Assembly (NCBI GenBank): GCA_934130405.1
Contig: CAKOXX010000012.1
Location: 1-40,409 of the forward strand
Length of the DNA stretch: 40,409 nt
Origin: an uncultured Bacilli bacterium
GTDB taxonomy: Bacteria; Bacillota_I; Bacilli_A; RF39; UBA660
Direction of reading: 5' to 3'
Under the pieces are notes generated by a model, which had not been told where the DNA came from, did not search any database, and saw only the letters and a list, made by a program, of their open reading frames with translations. Made by a program: the position numbers and the translations under genes. Positions 23,089 through 31,273 of the stretch are shown in pieces (the stretch's first letter is position 1; each line of letters starts with the position of its first letter).

Positions 23089-24243
23089 ATGCGTGCTGTG
23101 GTACTATCAGGAGGAGGAAGTAAAGGTAGTTATGAAATAGGAGTTTGGAAAGCTCTTAGAAAAATGCATATTAAGTATGATATTGTTACTGGTACTTCTA
23201 TTGGAGCATTAAATGGAGCTCTTATGACTCAAAACACTTATTTTAAAGCTTTATATATCTGGAACAAGTTAAGTCTTCAATATTTATTTGAACAAGAACC
23301 TAAAAATGATACTAAGATTGATATTTTAAAACTTTATGGTGATAATTTTATCAAAAATGGTGGTATGGATATTAAAAAAATTGAAACTATCATTGAAAAA
23401 TGTGTTGATAAGAAAAAGTTTTATAATTCAAAAATTAACTATGGTTTGGTTACTTATAATTTTTCTACTAAGAAACCATTAGTTATTTCAAAAAAAGATA
23501 TTGAAGAAGATAAACTTATCGATTATTTAATGGCTTCCGCTACTTGTTATCCTGCTTTTCAAATGAAAAATATTGATGGAGAAAAATATATTGATGGTGG
23601 TTTTTATGATAATTTACCAGTTAATCTTGCTATAGAACTCGGGGCAACAGAAGCAATTATCGTTGATCTTAGAGCACCTGGTCTTAAAAGAATACCTAAA
23701 GAAAGTTTAAATGCTACTTATATAAAACCGAAAAATAAGATTTCTTTCTTCTTAGATTTTAATAAACAGCAAGCAAAGATTAATATGAATTTTGGCTACA
23801 ATGACACAATGAAAGCTTTTAAAAAGTTAGATGGAAATTATTTTACCTTTAAAAAAGGAGAAACAACTAAATTTTATCAAAAGAATAAGGAAGAATTAAG
23901 TCACTGTTTAAATACTAATCTTACAGAAAAGAAACTATTAAAGTTAATTGAAGACTTAGGAAAAGAGTTTAGTTTAAGAGAAGATACTATTTATAGTTTA
24001 AATAATTACTTTGAACAATTAAGAATAGGAGTAAATAGTTCTTCTAAGCTAACAACAGAGATAAAAAAAGAAATTAAAAGTAAGAATATTTCTGTAACAA
24101 AGAATGCTAAGTTAATTACTCTATATTTCTTAAGTAATATTGAAAATAATAAAAAAGAGAATAAAGCGCTTAGTTTATTCTTCGCAAAACAATATATGGA
24201 AGCGTTATTCTTATCATTTATTGGAGCACATTATGGAGAATAA
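23089..24243 (+). CDS. Patatin-like phospholipase family protein
   Basis: The 384-residue protein is a patatin-fold lipid hydrolase. The oxyanion loop SGGGSKGSYEIG (7-18), nucleophile elbow GTSIGALNG (Ser about 41) and catalytic Asp in YIDGGFYDNLPV form the Ser-Asp dyad. The catalytic domain ends near residue 260. The remaining 120 residues are helical and not typed. It is likely cytoplasmic or membrane-peripheral, as there is no signal peptide. AAAGGAG precedes the ATG. Its 3' end overlaps the radical SAM gene by 11 bases, so the two are translationally coupled. Confidence 0.92.
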   Translation: MRAVVLSGGGSKGSYEIGVWKALRKMHIKYDIVTGTSIGALNGALMTQNTYFKALYIWNKLSLQYLFEQEPKNDTKIDILKLYGDNFIKNGGMDIKKIETIIEKCVDKKKFYNSKINYGLVTYNFSTKKPLVISKKDIEEDKLIDYLMASATCYPAFQMKNIDGEKYIDGGFYDNLPVNLAIELGATEAIIVDLRAPGLKRIPKESLNATYIKPKNKISFFLDFNKQQAKINMNFGYNDTMKAFKKLDGNYFTFKKGETTKFYQKNKEELSHCLNTNLTEKKLLKLIEDLGKEFSLREDTIYSLNNYFEQLRIGVNSSSKLTTEIKKEIKSKNISVTKNAKLITLYFLSNIENNKKENKALSLFFAKQYMEALFLSFIGAHYGE

Positions 24244-25168
24244 GTTTCCATTCACTCTTGATAATAAGAGATATCATACCCTTACTTATTTTTATAAAGA
24301 AAAATTTGGTTGTAAAATTGCTAAAGTTAGTCTAAATGCCAACTTTTCCTGTCCTAATATTGATGGAAGGAAAAGTTATGGTGGTTGCATTTTCTGTTCT
24401 AAATCTGGTAGTGGTGATTTTGCTGGTAATAAAGAAGAAAGCTTATTATTACAATTTGAAAAAGGTAAAAAGATGATGCAGCAGAAATGGCCAGATGCCA
24501 AATTTATCGCTTATTTCCAAGCAAGGACTAATACTTATGCTGATATTGACACGTTAAAAAGATATTATGAGCCATTTATTAATCACAAAGATTGTGTAGG
24601 TATCGCTATCGCTACTAGAAGTGATGCTATTAGTGACGAGTGTCTTGATTATTTAGAAGATATTAGTAAAAGAACCTATTTGCAAGTAGAATTAGGTCTA
24701 CAATCAGCTAAAGAAGAAACTTTAAAATATATTAATCGAGGAGAAACTTTAGATGAATTCGAACTTATGGTAAAAAAACTAAGAGAAAGAAAAATAAATG
24801 TTGTTGTTCATATCATAAATGGACTACCATATGAGCAAGAAGAAGATATGCTTAATACTGTTAAGTATTTAAACAAACTCGATATTCAAGGAATAAAGAT
24901 TCATATGTTACATATTTTAAAAGATACACCACTTGAAAAAATTTATAAATCTAAACCATTTAAAGTCTTAACTAGAGAAGAATATGTTGATATCACCGTT
25001 AAACAATTAACTTATTTAAGGAAAGAAATTGTAATTCATCGTATAACAGGAGACCCCAAGAAAGAAGATTTAATCGCTCCTACCTGGCTTTTAAAGAAAT
25101 TTGAAGTCTTAAATGAAATAGATAAAAAGATGGCAAAAGAAAATATTTATCAAGGAGACAATGTCTAA
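24233..25168 (+). CDS. TIGR01212-type radical SAM protein (YtqA-like)
   Basis: The 311-residue protein has an iron-sulfur cluster motif in the form CPNIDGRKSYGGCIFC (C-x11-C-x2-C region), with VSLNANFSCPN before it. This spaced variant defines the TIGR01212 radical SAM group. Other marks are FIAYFQARTNTYAD, the AIATRSD strand and LQVELGLQSA. The ATG at 24233 lies inside the end of the patatin gene after TTGGAG. Members are Elp3-like in overall architecture, and a tRNA-modification role has been suggested, but I do not assign a reaction. A terminator follows at once. Confidence 0.88.
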   Translation: MENKFPFTLDNKRYHTLTYFYKEKFGCKIAKVSLNANFSCPNIDGRKSYGGCIFCSKSGSGDFAGNKEESLLLQFEKGKKMMQQKWPDAKFIAYFQARTNTYADIDTLKRYYEPFINHKDCVGIAIATRSDAISDECLDYLEDISKRTYLQVELGLQSAKEETLKYINRGETLDEFELMVKKLRERKINVVVHIINGLPYEQEEDMLNTVKYLNKLDIQGIKIHMLHILKDTPLEKIYKSKPFKVLTREEYVDITVKQLTYLRKEIVIHRITGDPKKEDLIAPTWLLKKFEVLNEIDKKMAKENIYQGDNV

Positions 25169-25171
25169 TAG

Positions 25172-25203
25172 AAATGTTAATCCCCTAGGAATTAGCATTT
25201 TTT
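25172..25203 (+). terminator. Terminator of the patatin-radical SAM operon
   Basis: AAATGTTAAT pairs with ATTAGCATTT (one G-U) around CCCCTAGGA, followed by TTTTTT in total. It starts four bases after the stop. Confidence 0.8.
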
Positions 25204-25205
25204 AC

Positions 25206-25234
25206 TTGCCACTAAAAAAATTCTATCATATAAT
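25206..25234 (+). promoter_or_regulatory. Promoter of the Ig-like surface protein gene
   Basis: TTGCCA (25206-25211) and TATAAT (25229-25234) have a 17-base spacer. It begins where the previous terminator's T run ends. Confidence 0.7.
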
Positions 25235-25265
25235 GTAAATAAGATAGAAAAGGTGGGATTTATAG

Positions 25266-26015
25266 ATGGATAAAAAAATCCGTTTAGTAGTCGTTTCTTC
25301 CTTTGCTCTTTTAGGAACACTTTGCATCTCTTGTGGATGTCTTTATTCCAAGCTAGATGATGAGCAAGGTCAAACTGTCGCAATAGTGGTATCACAAAAG
25401 TTACAAGCTAATCAAAAGCAAGAAGTTACTCTTAAACTTAAGAACTTTGAACTTGAAACAAACACACCACTTAGCATAAAGATTGCTGATTATTTAGAAG
25501 AAGCTGTTAGTGAAGAAATTCTAGCAAATTTAAAATTAGATACAAGTAATGTTGATGTTACAAAAGTTGGTACTTATAAATATCAAGTTTATTATAAAAA
25601 GAAAGCATTTGAAGGAACTATAAGGATTATTGAAAAGGTAGCACCTACTAATCAAGTAGATACTATTATGTTAAAATCGTTTACAATCAAAAAAGGAACT
25701 GCTCTTTCAACTAATCCAGCTGATTATATCAGTGAACCAAATCCTTTAACTGATGAAGTTAAAGCTTTATTAAAATTTGATTTATCAGGAGTAGATATTA
25801 CTAAACCTGGTCAGTATCAATATACTGTTACTTTCAACAATAGTATTTATACTGCTAATATCACAGTAACAGAAGACCAAGAGAATAACATTTTATCAAC
25901 AGATGATAATAAAACCACTGATGATAAAACTACTACTCCTACGACACCAAGTGATGCAACAACACCGACAACTCCTGATAATTCAACACAAACTGATACA
26001 ACGCAAAAGTCATAG
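25266..26015 (+). CDS. Surface protein with two Ig-like repeats and Thr-rich tail
   Basis: The 249-residue protein begins with a hydrophobic signal or anchor (7-27, with a CISCGC cysteine cluster). Two repeats of about 70 residues follow. Both have the pattern LKxFxxxxxTxLSxxxADY, then LxxDxSxVDxTKxGxYxYxVxxxxxxxxxxIxxxE, typical of bacterial Ig-like folds. The final 45 residues are Thr/Asp/Pro-rich (TTTPTTPSDATTPTTP), like a wall-spanning stalk, with no LPxTG motif. A single N-terminal anchor is the probable means of attachment. AAGGTGG precedes the ATG. Its stop lies in a hairpin shared with the opposite FemAB gene. Ligand unknown. Confidence 0.7.
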   Translation: MDKKIRLVVVSSFALLGTLCISCGCLYSKLDDEQGQTVAIVVSQKLQANQKQEVTLKLKNFELETNTPLSIKIADYLEEAVSEEILANLKLDTSNVDVTKVGTYKYQVYYKKKAFEGTIRIIEKVAPTNQVDTIMLKSFTIKKGTALSTNPADYISEPNPLTDEVKALLKFDLSGVDITKPGQYQYTVTFNNSIYTANITVTEDQENNILSTDDNKTTDDKTTTPTTPSDATTPTTPDNSTQTDTTQKS

Positions 26016-26033
26016 ATTTCTCTACGACTTTTT
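26005..26033. terminator. Bidirectional terminator holding both convergent stop codons
   Basis: AAAAGTC-a-TAGA pairs with TCTA-c-GACTTTT around tttc. The plus-strand stop (26013-26015) lies in one arm and the minus-strand stop (26022-26024) in the loop and other arm. T runs lie on both sides. Confidence 0.75.
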
Positions 26034-27239
26034 AATTTTATGTATTAAATTTATTAGATAATAAACAGTTGAAGTAGCAACTACATATTCTCCAATTAAT
26101 TGTTCCATAAAGCCATTAAAACCAGCTTTAAACTCATATATTCCATAAGACTTATCCTTCTTACTAGTAATTGGGGTTCCATAAAAATTATAACGTTCAT
26201 AACCATTAGCAATAGCATATTTAATCATTTCCCATTGAATTAAATATTGAGAATTATACATCATGTACTTTTCATAATTACCACTAGAAAGATAAACTAT
26301 TTCTGGTCTTGTCATTACAAACATTGAACCAGCTAAAGTGATAACACTCTTATTTGCTTTTTTCTTTTGTTCCTTAGCAATATTTATGCGTTTTTTAAGA
26401 GATTCTATAGTAGTTTCAAATTCTTTTCTTTTACCGTCATTACAACTAGAAGCAGATAACTTTTGTTTCTTAGTTTCATTTTCCTTAATTTCGTTTTCTA
26501 ATAGTTCAACATATTTATCAAGATTAAGTCTTGTCACTAAGTATTTTATCTCACCATTTTTAGAAAATATATCATACATATTTTCATAATAAGAAATATT
26601 ACGAACATCAAAACCTTTTCTTTTTCCGGTTTCAATCATTACATCATAAAATTCCTGAAGTTCCTCTTTTTGTAATTCTACTACTTCGATACCATTCTTA
26701 ATTGTCTTTCGAATACAGTTTCTAGTATTTGCTTTCATTTCTTTTAAAATGTCATTTTCACTCTTATCCTTCAAATTCAATACATACATAGAAGAAACTT
26801 GCTCTTCTTGTTCCGTTTTTTTAAAACCTAGAGAATTTAATACATTAAGAGTAATGTTAGGTGCATAATTAAGAGAAAGCTCATTATTTTTACCATCGAA
26901 ACGACGAAGAGGAAGATAAGGATCTAGTCTTAAACAATAACCATTATGTTTTTTTACATATTTTTTTAATTCACTTAGAAAGGTACTAACCACTTTTTTA
27001 TCATTATAATCAAGTAATGGACCACGTAAAGCATAAAATTCATATTTATTAAAATGTCTTTTTTTAGAAAGAAGTAAAGTTGCTCCCACTATTTTACCAT
27101 TTTCTTTAAGTCCAAGATAATTAATTGTCCATTCATTTGCTTTACGAAGATTACCTATTTCTATTGTTTCCATAAAATTTTTTGAAGGACTTTCTTTAGA
27201 AAATTCTTGAAACTCCTTCTCCGTGAGTTCTTCTAACAT
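26022..27239 (-). CDS. FemAB-type peptidoglycan bridge aminoacyltransferase (1)
   Basis: The 405-residue protein belongs to the Fem/MurM family, which adds amino acids from aminoacyl-tRNA to lipid II stem peptides. Two GNAT-like halves are visible (VGATLLLSKKRH... and AGSMFVMTRPEIVYLSSG). A helical insertion of about 60 charged residues (roughly 245-300) matches the coiled-coil arm of FemA and FemX. ALRGPLLDY and NFYGTPI are further family features. The start ATG overlaps the MurJ-like stop by one base (TAATG), so flippase and ligase are made together. A homologous gene lies on the other side of the flippase. Confidence 0.88.
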   Translation of the reverse strand: MLEELTEKEFQEFSKESPSKNFMETIEIGNLRKANEWTINYLGLKENGKIVGATLLLSKKRHFNKYEFYALRGPLLDYNDKKVVSTFLSELKKYVKKHNGYCLRLDPYLPLRRFDGKNNELSLNYAPNITLNVLNSLGFKKTEQEEQVSSMYVLNLKDKSENDILKEMKANTRNCIRKTIKNGIEVVELQKEELQEFYDVMIETGKRKGFDVRNISYYENMYDIFSKNGEIKYLVTRLNLDKYVELLENEIKENETKKQKLSASSCNDGKRKEFETTIESLKKRINIAKEQKKKANKSVITLAGSMFVMTRPEIVYLSSGNYEKYMMYNSQYLIQWEMIKYAIANGYERYNFYGTPITSKKDKSYGIYEFKAGFNGFMEQLIGEYVVATSTVYYLINLIHKIKKS

Positions 27240-28891
27240 TATCTTCTCACCACCTTTCGTTTAATTTTAGTTAACATTTCTTTACCTAATACTTCTTCAA
27301 TAACACCAGATTTATAAGATATTAGTAAATAAATTCCAGCTCCAATAATAGTATATACCAAAATAATTGGAATATTTAAAAGTCTAACAGAAGATGAAAT
27401 CGGTATGACAAGCTTAACTAAGAATAATGCTAAAATCATAAAGATATCAGCTAAGATTATTTTCCCAGTTATTTTAATAGTTGGTTTATAACTAACACCA
27501 CATTTTTTCTTTAAATAGTGTAAACATAAAATGATACCTGCTAAATAACCTAAAATTGTTGCAGTTATTGAACCATACACTGGTTGAAATCCTAAACTAT
27601 AGAAAGTTTTAATTAAATAAACATTAGTTAAAGCCTTGATTAAAACTCCAGCAAATAAAGAAATAAACACCTCTTTATAATATTTTAAAACTTGAACAAT
27701 AGAAACTAATGCTGTATAAGTAGAAATAATTAAAGCAACAAAGATGTAATATGCCATTATTTGTGCTCCAACTGCAGATTTACTACCATAAAACACATCC
27801 CATACTGGCTTTGATAAGAATGATAAACCAATCGTCATAGGTACAGATAAAAATAATAAAATCTGTAGAGTTTGATTAATCTTATGATGAACATCTTTTT
27901 TATCACCTTTAACTGATGAGGAAGTAAGATTTGGTATCAAACTTATTATTATACCAGTAGAAATAGAAACTATTATCATATTTAGTTTATTTCCCCAAGT
28001 AGAAATAACACTCATAGAGTTTTCAGCTGCTACTGTTGTATAACCAGCAGTATGAACTAGTGTCTTTACTAGCGTTGTCATATCAACAAAATTATAAGCT
28101 GATTTAAAAACATCAATCATTATAAATGGTAAGGCATAGAAAAATATTTTTCCTAATATTTCTTTAGTAGAAATTACAGGTTCTTCCTTGGCTTCAGTTA
28201 TTTCATTAATTTCTTTCTTATGTTTAAATACTTTATCAAGTAAATATAAGTAACCGACTAATGCTCCTGCTGTTGCTCCAAAAGTTGCTACGCCGACTGC
28301 TGTCGTTAATGATAAATGAAAAACATTTAAAGCAGCATAAGACCCAAAGATAATGACTATTATACGAGCTACTTGTTCAACCACCTGAGAAATAGCCGTT
28401 GGAGTAATAAATTTATGTCCTTCTAAGTAACCTCTATATATACTTAAGATTGGTACTACTAAAATAGCTGTAGCAATTACTCTAATAACATAAGTTACAT
28501 CTTTTAAAGTATTTCCACCTGTTAAATCTCCAATAATCGCTTTAGCAATGAATGGAGCGAATAATACTAAGATAATGAAAACAAAAATTCCCATAAAAAT
28601 AGCAAGTCTTCTTCCTATCTTAAAGGCTTTTTCTTTAGCATTTTTATAACCTAATGTTTGATATTCACTAATTATCTTAGAAATGGCATTTGGAATACCA
28701 GCACAAGATAAAGATTGAAATAATAAGTAAATAGTATAGGCATAGCCATATAAAGCTCCACCCTGTTCACCAATTATCGCATAAAAAGGAATAACATAAA
28801 GCATTCCCAGTACTTTGGTAATAACTATTCCCATAGTAGCGATAAATGCACCATTTAGAAACGAATTTTGCTTAAGTTCTTTTTTTCTCAT
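27239..28891 (-). CDS. murJ: MurJ/SpoVB-family lipid II flippase (YtgP-like)
   Basis: The 550-residue integral membrane protein has about 14 hydrophobic segments and is close to B. subtilis YtgP (544 residues), a MurJ functional homologue. It starts with NSFLNGAFIATMGIVITKVL and has the YAYTIYLLFQSLSCAGIPNA region typical of this group. It should move lipid II across the membrane. ATG 28891 is preferred over upstream frames because it gives the standard YtgP N-terminus; GGGAG lies about 15 bases before it. Coupling with FemAB and the divergent second FemAB make this a wall-precursor locus. SpoVB or an oligosaccharide flippase is the alternative name. Confidence 0.85.
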   Translation of the reverse strand: MRKKELKQNSFLNGAFIATMGIVITKVLGMLYVIPFYAIIGEQGGALYGYAYTIYLLFQSLSCAGIPNAISKIISEYQTLGYKNAKEKAFKIGRRLAIFMGIFVFIILVLFAPFIAKAIIGDLTGGNTLKDVTYVIRVIATAILVVPILSIYRGYLEGHKFITPTAISQVVEQVARIIVIIFGSYAALNVFHLSLTTAVGVATFGATAGALVGYLYLLDKVFKHKKEINEITEAKEEPVISTKEILGKIFFYALPFIMIDVFKSAYNFVDMTTLVKTLVHTAGYTTVAAENSMSVISTWGNKLNMIIVSISTGIIISLIPNLTSSSVKGDKKDVHHKINQTLQILLFLSVPMTIGLSFLSKPVWDVFYGSKSAVGAQIMAYYIFVALIISTYTALVSIVQVLKYYKEVFISLFAGVLIKALTNVYLIKTFYSLGFQPVYGSITATILGYLAGIILCLHYLKKKCGVSYKPTIKITGKIILADIFMILALFLVKLVIPISSSVRLLNIPIILVYTIIGAGIYLLISYKSGVIEEVLGKEMLTKIKRKVVRR

Positions 28892-28927
28892 GTACAAATC
28901 ACGCTCCCATATAATCATATCATAATC

Positions 28928-28956
28928 TTGCACTTAGTGAAAGAATCAAGTATAAT
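28928..28956 (+). promoter_or_regulatory. Promoter of the second FemAB gene
   Basis: TTGCAC (28928-28933) and TATAAT (28951-28956) have a 17-base spacer, 20 bases before the ATG. Confidence 0.75.
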
Positions 28957-28976
28957 TAGTTTAAGATTGAGGTGGT

Positions 28977-30239
28977 ATGATGAAACTTGTTGAACTATCT
29001 AAAACAGAATTTAATGATTATGCTAATCACTTAGAAACTTGTCCTTTTGAGCAAAGCATCTATTGGGCAAAGTTTAAAGGTGGAGAAGCTTGGCATGCTT
29101 ATTTTTTAGGGCTTGAAGATAAAAATAGAATTCTAGGAGCAACCGTATTACTCTCAAAGGAAAATTTTGCTATTAAAAGAAGATTTTTCTATGCCCCACA
29201 AGGTTTTTTAATTGATTATAAAAATTATGATTTATTAGAGTTATTTACTAAAGAAGTTATTAACTTTATTAAAGAAAGGAATGGCATCTATTTAAAACTT
29301 GATCCAGAAATAACGACTGCCAGTAAAGATGATAATGGTAATATTATTCAAGGTGGTATTAATAATTTATTCATTAAAGACTATTTAACAAAAATTGGTT
29401 TTATTGAAAATACTAATGATACTATTAGTCCAAAATATGTAATGAAACTTGACTTAACTAAAAGAAATCTTAATGATGTCTTAGATAATATGCAAAAAAA
29501 AGCAAGACAAATTATCAAAAGAAATGACCGTCTTGGTTACATTGTAAGAGAACTTGATAAAGATGAATTTAATCTTTTTGAAGAAATGATGAAAAAAATT
29601 AATAAGAATTTTAATACTTTAGAGTGTACTCTTCCTTTCTATGAAGATTTATGTGATGCTTTTACTACTGACCAATTTAAAATTATGATTGCTGAACTTG
29701 ATTTAAATTTAACATTAGATAATTTAAAAAAGGAAGAAAAAGTCTTACAGATTGAAAAAGAAAAAAGAATAGGAATTTATCAAGAAGGTGGTATGACTGA
29801 AGAAACTTTTATTGATAAAGAACTTTTATATAATGAACAAAAGAAAACAATTAATAATAGAAGAAAATATTATACAGAGTTAAAGGAAAAGACTAATCAA
29901 GATGTTATCTTTTTAGGTGGTTATTTATTTTTATTATATGGTAAGGAAGTCACCGCTCTAATGGGTGGTATGGTAGAAGATTATATTGATTTGGATGCTT
30001 CTTATTCTATTCATTATAGAATGATTAAAGAAGCAATCGAAGATAATTATAATTCTTACAATTTTTATGAAGTAAAAGATTTAAATGATGGTAGTTATTA
30101 TTTTAAGAAAAACTTTGGTGCAGAAGTATTTGAACATATCGGAGAATTTGATTATCCCATTGATATGAATGCTTATAATAAGTATAAAAGGTATTTTCCT
30201 TCTTATTATGGAGTAAAAACTATTTACAAAAGTAAATAA
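28977..30239 (+). CDS. FemAB-type peptidoglycan bridge aminoacyltransferase (2)
   Basis: The 420-residue protein is a second Fem/MurM-family ligase, clearly related to but distinct from the one at 26022-27239. It shows FEQSIYWAKFKGGEAWHAYFLGL at the start (first 20 residues of the fold), FYAPQGFLIDY, ARQIIKRNDRLGY and FNFY-like NSYNFYEV near the end. A charged helical arm (about 245-305) is present. Fem proteins often act in series, each adding a different residue, so two genes suggest a bridge of at least two amino acids. GAGGTGGT precedes ATG 28977; ATG 28980 is also possible. The 3' end overlaps the opposite small gene by 20 bases. Confidence 0.88.
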   Translation: MMKLVELSKTEFNDYANHLETCPFEQSIYWAKFKGGEAWHAYFLGLEDKNRILGATVLLSKENFAIKRRFFYAPQGFLIDYKNYDLLELFTKEVINFIKERNGIYLKLDPEITTASKDDNGNIIQGGINNLFIKDYLTKIGFIENTNDTISPKYVMKLDLTKRNLNDVLDNMQKKARQIIKRNDRLGYIVRELDKDEFNLFEEMMKKINKNFNTLECTLPFYEDLCDAFTTDQFKIMIAELDLNLTLDNLKKEEKVLQIEKEKRIGIYQEGGMTEETFIDKELLYNEQKKTINNRRKYYTELKEKTNQDVIFLGGYLFLLYGKEVTALMGGMVEDYIDLDASYSIHYRMIKEAIEDNYNSYNFYEVKDLNDGSYYFKKNFGAEVFEHIGEFDYPIDMNAYNKYKRYFPSYYGVKTIYKSK

Positions 30240-30396
30240 TCATTGCTGAGAAACAATAGATTTGTTCTTCACCAGAAGGAAAGGAACTAACTTCATATTT
30301 AATATCAACAACTTCTCCTTCTAAATCACTTAAGAAATTATTCATTGCTTCTTGTAAATCCCCTTCATCTTCAAAATCAAATATTTTCACTTTCAT
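30220..30396 (-). CDS. Cse60-like small protein
   Basis: The 58-residue protein resembles the Cse60 family of small Bacillus sporulation proteins. It begins MKVKIFDFEDEGDLQEAMNN, continues with a DIKYEVS strand, and ends CFSAMIIY plus four residues. ATG 30396 follows GGTGAT. In Bacillus Cse60 is made under SigE, but nothing here shows sporulation, so the name is only by similarity. The end of the gene overlaps the FemAB gene on the other strand by 20 bases. A small hairpin with TTTTT on the minus strand (about 30237-30216) may end it. Confidence 0.7.
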   Translation of the reverse strand: MKVKIFDFEDEGDLQEAMNNFLSDLEGEVVDIKYEVSSFPSGEEQIYCFSAMIIYFCK

Positions 30397-30466
30397 CTTT
30401 ATCACCAAATCTATTATAAAAAACTTTTTCCACAAAAATTGTTGAAAAAAGTTCTACTAAAGCATA

Positions 30467-30494
30467 AAAGCACTCTTCATCAAAAGGGTGCTTT
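30467..30494 (-). terminator. Putative terminator of the DUF1963 gene
   Basis: On the minus strand AAAGCAC pairs with GTGCTTT around a 14-base loop. The T run is short. Confidence 0.4.
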
Positions 30495-30503
30495 AAAAAA
30501 CTA

Positions 30504-31199
30504 TTAATAAAAATCACATTGAAATTCCCATTTTTGTAATTTCTTAGAATAGAATAAATAAAATGAACCACCATCAGCGATATTAAGATTTATTTTTGCA
30601 TCAGAATTTATTTGAAATATGAATTCGTAGTTTTCCTTATCCCAGTTTCCAGATTGAATATAATGTGGATAACCACCTATCTTATGTGTTTCTTCATTAG
30701 ATTCATAAATATCATCAAAATATTCTATTCCTTCTTCATCACTTAACCTTATTATTTCATCTTCAATATCTAAAGGTATTCCTCCTCCATCCCAAACTGG
30801 ATAATCATTATCAATTTCTTTCATTCTCAAAGGAAATCCTTTAAAATATTCACTTTGCCAATCACAGCTAACTAAATTGTCTGTTTTTTTATACATTCTA
30901 ACTTCATAATATCCTTCATATTTTGTCTCATAATGATCTAAAATATTTTCTGATATAAAAATAGAACAACAATAATAATCCTTTACAGATTCAGGTACAC
31001 TTGATAAACCTTCTAAAAAGAAAGTAGCAAGTGGCAACATTTTGTTATTGTCATTATCAATTGGTAAATCTTCTCCTTCTATTTTACAGTTTACCTTTCC
31101 AAGGCAACTTTTTTCTGTTAGATTTACATTTTTAGAATCATCTACATACAATAAAGTAGTTTTTTTAGCTAATTTGTCTTTGATTTCTAATATATCCAT
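30504..31199 (-). CDS. DUF1963 (YwqG-like) protein
   Basis: The 231-residue protein matches the DUF1963/YwqG family, mainly in its second half. HKIGGYPHYIQSGN, the strand YEFIFQINSD and a final DGGSFYLFYSKK...WEFQCDFY are the conserved pattern (GGxPxxxQ, LLQI, GDxGxxYxF). It is acidic and lacks a signal, so it is cytoplasmic. Function is unknown; such proteins are often near toxin or immunity genes, but no such neighbour is present. AGGAGG precedes the ATG. It follows the clpB terminator. Confidence 0.75.
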   Translation of the reverse strand: MDILEIKDKLAKKTTLLYVDDSKNVNLTEKSCLGKVNCKIEGEDLPIDNDNNKMLPLATFFLEGLSSVPESVKDYYCCSIFISENILDHYETKYEGYYEVRMYKKTDNLVSCDWQSEYFKGFPLRMKEIDNDYPVWDGGGIPLDIEDEIIRLSDEEGIEYFDDIYESNEETHKIGGYPHYIQSGNWDKENYEFIFQINSDAKINLNIADGGSFYLFYSKKLQKWEFQCDFY

Positions 31200-31228
31200 T
31201 ATATCCTCCTATAAGAATATAGTATCAT

Positions 31229-31264
31229 AAAAAAAGCTTTAGGAAAATTTATTTTTTCCCTAAA
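31229..31264 (-). terminator. Terminator of clpB
   Basis: On the minus strand TTTAGG-g-AAAA pairs with TTTTCCTAAA around a short AT loop, followed by GCTTTTTTT. One G is bulged. Confidence 0.7.
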
Positions 31265-31273
31265 TACTTTTTA

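Noticed and set aside
30377..30574. Minus-strand 65-codon frame between the DUF1963 and Cse60-like genes
   Set aside because: It crosses a terminator hairpin and overlaps both neighbours out of frame, without a ribosome binding site.
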